Under the pieces are notes generated by a model, which ran no database searches, was not told where the DNA came from, and worked only from the letters and a program-made list of their open reading frames with translations. This document shows, piece after piece, positions 21,504 through 29,702 of a DNA stretch of 64,000 nucleotides. The DNA is from Bretschneidera sinensis (taxonomy: Eukaryota > Streptophyta > Magnoliopsida > Brassicales > Akaniaceae): the NCBI GenBank assembly GCA_023935145.1, contig CM043702.1:105484088-105548087 (forward strand), in the 5' to 3' direction. How positions within the stretch are numbered: the first letter of the stretch is position 1; each line of letters opens with the position of its first letter. The position numbers and the translations under genes were made by a program.

Positions 21504-22126
21504 GCTAAAATAGACATCATTTCAAAGTTGCTGCCTCCTCTAACAATCAAGGTAGTCAGAAGTTTCCTTGGACATGCTGGATTCTATAGACGATTCATCA
21601 AGGAGTTCTCCAAGATCTTTAGACCCCTAGTGCATTGTTAGCTAAAGATACAAAGTTTGAATGGACTAATAACTGTATGAAAGCTTTTAACACATTGAAG
21701 GATGTGCTCACCTCCGCACCAATAATGATGGCACCAAATTGGAATCTTCCATTCGAGCTGATGTGCAAGGCTAGTGACTTCGCCTTGGGAGCTGTCTTAG
21801 GCCAGAGAGTCAATAAGGTACCTCATGCTTTTTACTATGCTTCTAAAACTTTAAATGATGCTCAGCTTAACTATTCTACTATTGAAAAGGAAATGTTAGC
21901 TGTTATTTTTGCTTTAGAGAAGTTTAGATCATACCTGATTGGCTCTAAGGTTATTGTATTTACTAATCATGTTGTCTTAAGATATTTGTTTTCCAAGAAA
22001 GATGCAAAGCCTAGGTTAATCAAATGGGTACTCCTATTGCAGGAATTTGACTTGGAGATCAAACACAAGAAGGGTAGTGAAAATGTGGTTACAGATCACT
22101 TATCAAGGCTACCTTATACCTTATAA
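21504..22126 (+). pseudogene. Athila-C RT connection and RNase H
   Basis: This continues the RT interrupted at 13318. The connection segment reads KIDIISKLLPPLTIKVVRSF, LGHAGFYRRFIKEFSKI and, after one frameshift near 21640, [19 protein letters not shown]. RNase H follows: [19 protein letters not shown], then [37 protein letters not shown] and a VTDHLSRL end. Most of it lies in one open frame of 163 codons (21635-22126). The catalytic Asp of the first motif is replaced (CKASD where C-D-A-S-D is usual). Confidence 0.85.
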
Positions 22127-23544
22127 GGATGACAAAAATAAGCTACCTTTGAATGAGAACTTCCCCGATGAACAATTATTCGCACTAGAGGTAACATTTC
22201 CATGGTATGCTGATATTGTCAATTATCTAACTACTAAGGTTTTTCCTCCAGGTATGACTAGTCAAGGAAAGAAGCAGTTGATATCAATGTCTAGACACTA
22301 CCATTGGGATTACCCTTACCTATTCAAATTCTGTCCCGATCAAATCATCAGAAGGTGTGTCTCAGAAGAGGAGCACTTGAGCTTATGACAACATTGCAAT
22401 CAGTTTGCTTGTGTAGGACATTTTGGGGCCAAGAGAACAGCTCTTAAGGTATTACAATCCGGTTTTTATTGGCTTAATCTGTTTAAAGACGCCTTCTCAT
22501 TTTGCAGCTCATGTGATAGATGCCAGCGGACAGGTAACATCTCTTCCCGAAATCAGATGCCCTTACAAAATATTCATATGGTAGAACTTTTTTTATGTAT
22601 GAGGCATTGATTTCATGGGTCCATTTCCTAACTCCTTTGGTTGTTTATATATTCTTGTGGATGTGGATTATGTGTCCAAATGGGTCAAGGTCGTCCCCTC
22701 AAAGACTAACGATTACAAAGTGGTTGTGACGTTTCTATAGGATAACATCTTTACTCGGTTTGGGACTCTAAGAGCAATCATCAGTGATGGTGGCAGCCAC
22801 TTTCATCATCATTCTTTTGCCACACTTATTAGAAAATATGGGATCACCCATAAAGTTGGCACTCCATATCACCCTCAGACCAGTGGCCAAGTGGAGATAA
22901 GTAACCGAGAAATCAAAAGCATCCTAGAGAGAACCGTGAATCCTAATCGAAAGGATTCAGAATGATGCTCTATGGGCATATAGGACAGCTTACAAGACAC
23001 CAATTGGCATGTCTTCATACTGCTTAGTCTTTGGGAAAGCATGCCATTTGCCAATGGAGTTAGAACATCGAGCATATTGGGCCATTAAACAATTCAAGTT
23101 TGACATGAAATAAGCGGGTGAAAAGAGGAAGCTGCATTTAAATGAGCTGGAAGAATTAAGATATGGTGTATACGAGAACACCAAGCTCTACAAAGAAAGG
23201 ACGAAAGCCTATCATTATAGACAACTGATTAGGAAAGAGTTTCATATGGGACAGAGGGTGCTGCTCTACAACTCAAGATTAAGACTGTTCCTAGGTAAAC
23301 TAAAGTCCCGTGGTCTGGTTCTTATATGGTCACCAAGGTCTTTCCTCATGGTGCTTTGGAGAATCATGGTTCAAATGGCAATCAGACATTCACAATAAAT
23401 GGACACAGAGTCAAGCCATAACTTGATATCAACTTGCCTCCTAGAGATGAAGACTTAGCACTTCAATCTGTCCAGTATGCAGCTAAACCAAGAGCACTTG
23501 AGCCACATGATGTGGGCTCTAAGTGCCCCCTTCAAAGAGAGTAG
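22127..23544 (+). pseudogene. Athila-C integrase
   Basis: The zinc-binding N-terminus can be traced (GHFGAKRTALKVLQSGFYW, FCSSCDRCQ, about 22410-22530). The core shows [37 protein letters not shown] and [20 protein letters not shown]. The C-terminal part shows [39 protein letters not shown] and a degraded barrel domain near 23290-23430. At least four stops or frameshifts are present. The probable end of pol is the stop at 23542. Confidence 0.8.
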
Positions 23545-23738
23545 CACTGCAGCTACTATAGAGAGTGCTTGAGCAGTTCCAACTTTGATAACCATGTAGC
23601 TCAAGCGCCTCTATTGAGGTCAATGGTACTAAAGCCACTGAAGTACGGTATGGTTGTATTGTTGTTAGTTTTTCTGATTATTTTTTTTTATCCTTTTAGT
23701 CCTTTAATATTTTTTTTATTATCAACACTTTCTGCCTT

Positions 23739-23880
23739 GCACTCGAGCGCACCATATAGTGTGCTCGAGCAAACTCTCGCCCTGCACTGCATAGCACGCG
23801 AGCGTACCACTCCACACACACACTTGCGCACAAGTGTGATCGAGCGCACTTCACAATGCGCTTAAGTGCACTCGGGGCAG
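23739..23880. repeat. Internal GAGCGCAC/CTCGAG array of Athila-C
   Basis: Motifs ACTCGAGCGCAC, GTGTGCTCGAGC, GATCGAGCGCAC and AAGTGCACTCG alternate over about 140 bp. The same motifs occur in the 3' LTR array (27094-27192). It begins about 197 nt after the pol stop. Confidence 0.7.
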
Positions 23881-24309
23881 AGAGTCACGTGTTTGTTTAA
23901 AAATCAACTGATTCTGTTCAACCATTTCACTTTTACCCTCACTCACTTACTCTTTTCCCTCTCTCCCGCACTCCAAACATCACCCAACACCCTCACTCTT
24001 ATTCAATCTCATTTTCAAACACAACAAAACCTCCCCTATTCCACATTAAACCCTCTCATCACTATCCTCATCTCCCCATTCAACCTACACATTGCACATA
24101 TCCATACTCCAGGTATGTCCTTATGTATTCTTGAATTCATAACCACACACATTTTCGATCCATCTTGTTAACTAATTGCATATACATATTTTGTCTTGCT
24201 TATTTGGTTGTCTTTTCAATTTTACAGGAGGTCGAAAGCTTTGTGGGGTGCTACCCATAGCTTTGTGCATTTTTCACCCACAAACTATTTGACAGATTGA
24301 CTGACCCAG

Positions 24310-24323
24310 TGCACTCGAGTGCA
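24310..24323. repeat. Perfect 14-bp palindrome TGCACTCGAGTGCA
   Basis: It is self-complementary over all 14 bases and uses the same CTCGAG core as the neighbouring array. It lies 69 bp before the accessory ORF. Confidence 0.7.
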
Positions 24324-24391
24324 GGTCACCAAGTACGATTCAGCTCACCTCAGCTATGATCAAGCACAAATTGGACAGAAGCTAGCCCAAG

Positions 24392-25553
24392 ATGCCTAAA
24401 CAAGTTGCCTCCACTTCCCGAGCCTTCAGTAGCCGTCCCCCGTCATCCCGACCCAGTTTTGAACAAAGAGAAATCTTGTTCGAGACTACTTTCAACATCG
24501 ATGCTGATTTCAAGATCTTGGATGACACTTAATGGGTGGTACAAGAATTCAAGAATTGGGGATTGAAGTGGTTGTTCAAGCCTGTTTGTTTGACTGCATA
24601 CACCCGATTTGTGGTCCAATTCTACGAGAACTTATCCTTCGACTACAATAGACCAGAGATCTTATCTTCCTCAATCCAGGGCAAGTTCATCGAGGTGACC
24701 ACTGCTGACATCACTGCTGCTCTTCACTATTGTGATGAGTCCCCTCCCGAGGACACTCAGATGGAGGAGTATCCAGAGCCTTTTCCTCTGCCCCACATCG
24801 TTGAGGATATGTGTGCGGGCCAGTATGCTGATCGGCACAACAACGTTGGGAGCTGGTCTAAGGTGCCTCTATGACTCTGGCTCGTGGATTCCATCCTCTA
24901 GCGGAATGTGTGCCCATTGGGGCACAAGACTCAGACGAGGGACCAGTTCCTACAGACCCTGTATGCATTCCACTGTGGACATTTCTATTCCATTCTAGCA
25001 GTCATATGGAGCTAGATCCATAAGTTTTGGGACCATGTCCATGGCTGCCAGATCCCCACGGTGAATGCATGGGGACTCCCCTTCCTGTTCCTCCTCAGCT
25101 ATATCTTCAAGAAGAAGGGGATCAAGGGCTCCTCCATTGATGGACCGATGAGTGACCACCCATTCTTTGGGAAGAGCCAGTGGAGCCTGAGCCAGTCCCA
25201 TATGCCCAAAGGACCCCGAGGGCATATACCTGTTGATGAGCCTATGGAGGATGATCCCTTGGACACTGAGCACCCCACAGAGAGCCCTACCTGGGAGGAG
25301 GACTAACCAGACATGGGGTCCACTGAGTACCAGCAACTTCTAAAGGAGATGTCCTCTTTCCGATGTGATTCTGACATCCACCAGGAGGATATAGAGGCGA
25401 CCTTATTGGTACATCAGAGCATAGATGGCTTGGAGGCATGCTTTATGAGATAAGAGGCGATGCTCCAGGCCATCCTCGATCGACTACCTCCCACACCTGG
25501 TACCTCCTCGACTGCACCACCTAGAGACCAGCAGTGAGAGCAGTGTCCCGTCT
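24392..25553 (+). pseudogene. Athila-C accessory ORF (putative plant transposon protein family)
   Basis: An ORF starts MPKQVASTSRAFSSRP at 24392 and runs to 24874 with one in-frame stop (about 24530). The residues VQEFKNWGLKWLFKP, FVVQFYENLSFD, GKFIEVTTADITAALHYC and HIVEDMC resemble the plant-specific domain found in accessory ORFs downstream of integrase in Athila-like elements. Frameshifted pieces continue to about 25553. It occupies the place of the proposed env-like gene, but no signal peptide or membrane segment is visible, and its function is not established. A possible intron lies just upstream (AG|GTATGT near 24112, TTTACAG ending near 24228). Confidence 0.65.
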
Positions 25554-25759
25554 GGCTGAAAACGTAAAACTTAGCACTCATGGGAGGCACCCCACAGCAT
25601 ATCCTTTTTCTTTTTAGTATTTCTTGTTTTTCGGTATTACATTTGTTTTTCATTTTCAGAGACATAGAGAGTGCATCCAGTTCAAGTTTGGGGCCGTGCG
25701 ATGAGCCATGCCAGCCATCTAGTTCTTCATCTCCCAGGTCAGAACTTTCCATGTCACTA

Positions 25760-25795
25760 ACACATTGGGGACAATGTGTACATTAAGTTTGGGGG
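25760..25795 (+). other. Conserved hairpin plus PPT-like G-run (Athila-C)
   Basis: ACACATTG-GGGA-CAATGTGT forms a perfect 8-bp stem with a GNRA-type loop. Three bases later comes TTAAGTTTGGGGG, the same string as the genuine PPT of this family. Confidence 0.65.
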
Positions 25796-26199
25796 TATAG
25801 GAGACACATTCACACACTCTGTCCCTTTTTTTCGTATTCTTGAAAAAATAAATGCATGTTCATAGTATTTTGAGAATTTAGGTTAATTTAAACCAAATAT
25901 TATGATAAAACTTCATCAGTAAGCTTAAAAATCTAGAACACATAGTCTAATGATAAAGTTTTAAAAGTTTAATTACCTACCTTAAGGTATTTAAGAATTC
26001 ACAAGTTTGATCTAAATCTGACACGAGCACATTAGCGCGTAATTGTGTGAGGTATGACATATAATTTTTATGTATATGTTTTCATGACCTAACTATAATC
26101 GGATAACTTGTTAGAAGAACACTTTGGCATAGAAAAATAGAAAAAAATGTTTATTGAAAAGAGAAAATAAAATGCTTCTAATGATCATTAAATAAACTT

Positions 26200-26350
26200 T
26201 CCACTAAGTAACTGGACCTATTGCCTCAGTAAGCAGTGAGTGTTCACGTTAAAAGGTGGGAATTATGCATATAATGATCATTAAAATTTTCACTAAGTAA
26301 CTGGACCTCTTGCCTCAGTAAGCAGTGACTGTTCACGTCAAAAGGTGAGA
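26200..26350 (+). repeat. Tandem duplication of about 85 bp in Athila-C 3' UTR
   Basis: Two copies share GTAACTGGACCT, TTGCCTCAGTAAGCAGTGA, GTTCACGT and AAAAGGTG, joined by ATAATGATCATTAAA. Athila-E also has two copies (58432-58600); the miniature has one (34295-34370). Confidence 0.8.
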
Positions 26351-26896
26351 ATTTCGCTTGGCAGCATCAAAACCAGTTAGTTTTGTAGCCTTTTTAACTC
26401 GAATTAGTAAGTCCTTAGGGGTGTCTTTACACCTAATGCCTTAAAACCATCTGGTTTGGGAGTCATTGGCTAAACACTCACTACATGGGTCAATTAGAAA
26501 GCTTAATGAAACTCAACGTGGCAAAAATCTCATGATAAAAGAAAAAGAAAAGAAATAAAACTATGTCATTATTGTTCATTCTGATAGGGAATTCGATGAA
26601 TGTTAAGATACCGAAACACTATACATTGGAATTATTTGGAAGCTTCATCTCTTATGTGCTAATTCACCACATACTAAGTCAAATTTGAGATGCCTTAAAC
26701 CAGCCTTGTGTAAGTAATTAGAATTTAAAACCCTTATTCATTGCAAATATGTGTTTACATTTTTAAACCTACTCATGAACAAACATCATGGTTTTATGTG
26801 CAACTCAAATTTTTAGATATCATGACTGATGAATTTATCTTTGATTTTGCTTTTCAATTAGTTTTTCGTTTTGTATTACTAAGGGACTAGCAATAT

Positions 26897-26911
26897 GTAA
26901 GTTTGGGGGTG
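26897..26911 (+). other. Athila-C polypurine tract
   Basis: GTAAGTTTGGGGGTG directly before the 3' LTR. Confidence 0.7.
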
Positions 26912-27093
26912 TCATAAGTGCTTAAATATTCATATTTAAGCCCCTTTAATTTACAGTTGTTAAGCTATTTGTTTATGTATTTTAGTATATTCTGCTTCAT
27001 TTTTGTGTTTTTTGTGGTTTTTTATAGGTTCTTGAAAAAAAGGTAGCTTTTTGGGAGCTCTAAGGAAGAAATCTGAATATCTGGAACCAGATA

Positions 27094-27192
27094 AGTGCGA
27101 TCGAGCACAAAGTTCTATGATCGAGCGCACAAGCACTCGTGTGCACACCTAGAAGGCTCGAGTGCAAAAGCATGAGATCGAGCGCACACGCA
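27094..27192. repeat. GATCGAGCGCAC array in Athila-C LTR
   Basis: GTGCGATCGAGCAC, ATGATCGAGCGCAC, GGCTCGAGTGCA and GAGATCGAGCGCAC are spaced by 10-25 bp. It lies about 80 bp upstream of the TATA box. Confidence 0.75.
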
Positions 27193-27274
27193 CAGAGAGG
27201 CGGCAAAGCCAGTTTTGGAAAGATTTCTTCGGGTCTTATTTTGAAAATTAGAGTTTCGAGGCATCCTTAGAACC

Positions 27275-27284
27275 CTATATATAG
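27275..27284 (+). promoter_or_regulatory. TATA box of Athila-C LTR
   Basis: CTATATATAG inside AACCCTATATATAGGC, at the position expected for the U3/R border. Confidence 0.5.
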
Positions 27285-28164
27285 GCTTTTAAAATACAAA
27301 AACTTCACTTTTAATTTGGCTTTGAGTTCTAAGCTTTGGAGAGGAATTAACGACTCTTCTCTCGGGTTTATTCTTTCCCCTTTATTTTTACTTTATGAAG
27401 ATGTTTAGCATAATCAGCATGTGTAACTAACTTCTTAGTAAGGCTCGATTGAACCCCTAATTATGCTTTTTTTTATATAAGTATTGTTGCCTTTGCAAAT
27501 AGCCACGTTGTGATGCTTTAATTGATTAATGCCTATTTTATTGAATTCCTCATATGTGTTTGTTTGATCAACGTATGCATGTGGTATGGATTAGTTAGTT
27601 AGATCAAATTGGATGACCGAGTCCTAGATCTGACAATAGTAACAAAAGAAATCCACACCGTATTCTTGGGTTAATTAACATGGGAAACCGGGAGTATACA
27701 GCACGCCCTAGGTCTCGTGTGGTTGTCGATTTCCACAGACCTTATGCTCTCTTAAGGAACAACTCAATATATACCATGTTGAATCCTTTAAGAGAGAAAA
27801 GAGTTAGAGTATACACTATACCTAACTCGTTGCTTAGGGAGATCAATAGCTTAAGGAGCGGACCAAGCCCTTAGGTTGACAACCATTAGGTATTCATGGT
27901 AGGGCTAGCGCATTAGCACATTACTTATTAGGAAAGTATGATTAGTGGTGGATATCAAAGCCCTCTATTCTTATCATTATCAATTTAGACTCCATATTTA
28001 TTTCTATCATTTTTAAATTGTGAAACTTATTCTAAAACGAAATTCACCAATCTCTGTGGAGATGATCTCGTATTTGCATACTATGCTACTGTTGACCTTA
28101 TGCACTTGTAAGTAAAAAAAGTTTGATTATTTGCTTATTAATTTAGGTAGATAATTGCACAACA

Positions 28165-28678
28165 ATTGCTTAACCTCGTTGAGTAGTGTTTTGTGGCCCC
28201 TCGAATTATAACCTTTCATGAAAAATGTGACAAAGAGGTAGAGGAGTAGCATATTCCAACGATAGTTGGTAAGATCTTTTACTTTAGTTCCAAAAATATC
28301 AAACGCTAAAGGCACTATGTCAAAGCATTTGCTTGACAAAATAGTTTCGACTCGGGCCTTGGTGATCCCAAATAACTCCGTGGCAAGTTCAGTGTGTTGA
28401 TCTGTGTGTGGAGTATGAAAAATTTTGTTGGATGGCTTTCTATGGATGAGCGCACATAATTCCTCATAAGTCAGACACAGTTCATCATAACTAAACCGAA
28501 AGATATGGGTATCAGGATCCCACCTTGTTGCAACTACCTTCAAGAAATCCTAGTCAATTTTAACGCTCTTGAGCGAAAAAATCACGTTAATGCCATAGTG
28601 AGAGAAACTGTGGAGGTCGATGCCTTTCACGTTGCCATTCAAGTGTATCAACTAAGCTGAGATAAATTTTATGGCCAT
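28165..28678 (-). pseudogene. Tat-D antisense accessory ORF (plant mobile domain / DUF7745-like)
   Basis: Reading starts at Met 28678, with two in-frame stops in the first 50 codons, then is open to the Athila-C border. The conserved core resembles plant mobile-domain proteins: TRWDPDTHIFRFSYDELCLT followed by EELCALI, then VPLAFDIFGTKVKDLTNYRW. Families of this kind are carried by plant transposons and gypsy elements, often antisense to pol. The C-terminus is lost to the Athila-C insertion. Function in the element is not known; the family assignment rests on motif wording only. Confidence 0.55.
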
Positions 28679-29045
28679 TTTTTTTTGAAAAATTAGGGAA
28701 GAAAGATTGTGAACAAGTTGTGAAGCTTTGTTCTTAGAACTAGAATGTGTACCAAATGAGAGGAAAGATTGGGTTTAAATAGGCTGCTATTAGCCAAATA
28801 GGCTAAAATGTGCAAATCAATGGCCACTTTCTAGGGCTCTGTAAAAGTTTGCCTTTAAAAGTTTTTGAAAATAGAAAAAGCCTTAAACTATCATGTGATC
28901 TCTTTACCAAAATTTTAAAGCGAAATGACATCTTTTGCACGCTTTGATCCTTTTCTTTTTTCAAAACCAAAGAAGAAGAATTATAAATTCCATAACTCAG
29001 CTCACACCCAAGTTCCTTTCGTGATTTAACAAATTTGAATGAAAA
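28679..29045. other. Unassigned Tat-D 3' region
   Basis: AT-rich stretch upstream of the antisense ORF. It could hold that ORF's promoter and leader (read on the - strand). No clear motif seen. Confidence 0.3.
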
Positions 29046-29168
29046 GACTCTGCAGAACCAATAGGTAAAAGCCCTCACAACAAACAAAATCACCAAAAAA
29101 CCTCACAGCAAGAAAAATTACCAAAAAGCCCTCACAACAAGAAAAATCACAAACCAAAGTACTCGTAG
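29046..29168. repeat. Minisatellite of about 28 bp in Tat-D 3' UTR
   Basis: Roughly three to four units contain CCCTCACAACAAG and AAAAATCACCAAAAA. It lies directly beside the 24-bp array. Confidence 0.6.
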
Positions 29169-29179
29169 CAAGAAACCTA

Positions 29180-29480
29180 ATGTCCTCATCAACAGGCAAA
29201 CCAAAATCTTCATCACCAGACAACCCAATGTCCTCATCAGCAGGTAAACCAAAGTCCTCGTCAATAGGCAGCCCAATGTCCTCATCAGCAGGCAAATTAA
29301 AGTCCTTATCAACAGGCAAACCTAAGTTCTCAATAGCAAGCAAAATCACAAACCAAAGTCTTCATTAGCAGGTAAATCAAAGTTCTCGTTAGTAAGAAAA
29401 ATCATAAACTCAAAGTCATCGTCAACAGGAAAACCAAAGTCCTCATCAGCAGGTAAACCAAAGTCCTCACAGTAGGCACC
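29180..29480. repeat. 24-bp minisatellite in Tat-D 3' UTR
   Basis: About eleven units of the type GTCCTCATCAGCAGGCAAACC, some with insertions. The unit is a multiple of three, so the - strand is open and encodes repeats of the octapeptide GLPADEDI/F. This is probably a by-product of unit length. Confidence 0.8.
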
Positions 29481-29689
29481 AGTTAGTCCAGAAGTATCGC
29501 ACGAGTGAATAGACGCCAGCTCTGTCACTCTAGCTATGTATCATTCTCATAGGTGATCCTATGACACCAAATTTTCCAAACATCATGTTTAATTTTATGT
29601 GCACATTGAAAATTTATCGTTCTAAAATTTTGAAACGAAACAGTGGTCACTCACAATCTTTGATTGGAACTCTCAAAAGAGCCCCAATC

Positions 29690-29702
29690 AAAGGGGGGAA
29701 AC
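29690..29702 (+). other. Tat-D polypurine tract
   Basis: AAAGGGGGGAAAC immediately before the LTR start TGTGGACACC. Confidence 0.75.

Larger units (their letters stand above)
25554..26896 (+). other. Athila-C 3' untranslated region
   Basis: No gene seen. The region aligns in blocks with 57790-59130 of Athila-E and, in part, with 34025-34600 of the miniature. It contains an opening block with GGCACCCCACA, two PPT-like G-runs (25684-25693, 25783-25795), the hairpin at 25760-25779 and the duplicated module at 26200-26350. Confidence 0.7.
11265..28164 (+). mobile_element. Athila-C: Ty3/gypsy Athila-like element lacking its 5' LTR
   Basis: On the + strand the order is gag C-terminus and linker, protease, RT (cut at 13318 by Athila-B and resuming at 21504), RNase H, integrase, an accessory ORF, a long 3' UTR, a PPT and a 3' LTR (26912-28164). 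The gag-linker wording (PSYAKFMKD) and the accessory ORF after integrase are typical of Athila. The 5' LTR and most of gag are absent: at 11265 the sequence jumps directly from Copia-B. The 3' LTR abuts the antisense ORF of Tat-D, into which it seems to have inserted. Confidence 0.85.
26912..28164 (+). repeat. Athila-C 3' LTR (1253 bp)
   Basis: It starts TCATAAGTGCTTAAATATT, a mutated TGATA start when compared with the miniature at 33810, and ends GATAATTGCACAACA. A palindrome-rich array (27094-27192) precedes a TATA box (27275-27284). The next base belongs to the antisense ORF of Tat-D. Confidence 0.8.

Noticed and set aside
23569..23865. 98-codon frame with a hydrophobic stretch (VLLLVFLIIFFYPF) after Athila-C integrase, suggestive of an env-like membrane protein
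   Set aside because: The hydrophobic part comes from a T-rich tract, the rest runs through the palindrome array, and the frame has no counterpart in Athila-B or Athila-E.
24732..24998. Alternative frames over the Athila-C accessory ORF, including - strand 25336-24995
   Set aside because: Shadows of the damaged + strand ORF, whose wording matches the known plant transposon family in a different frame.
29026..29528. Open frames with acidic GLPADEDI repeats as a possible secreted or structural protein
   Set aside because: The openness follows from the 24-bp unit length; units are degenerate and no start, domain or codon preference supports a gene.
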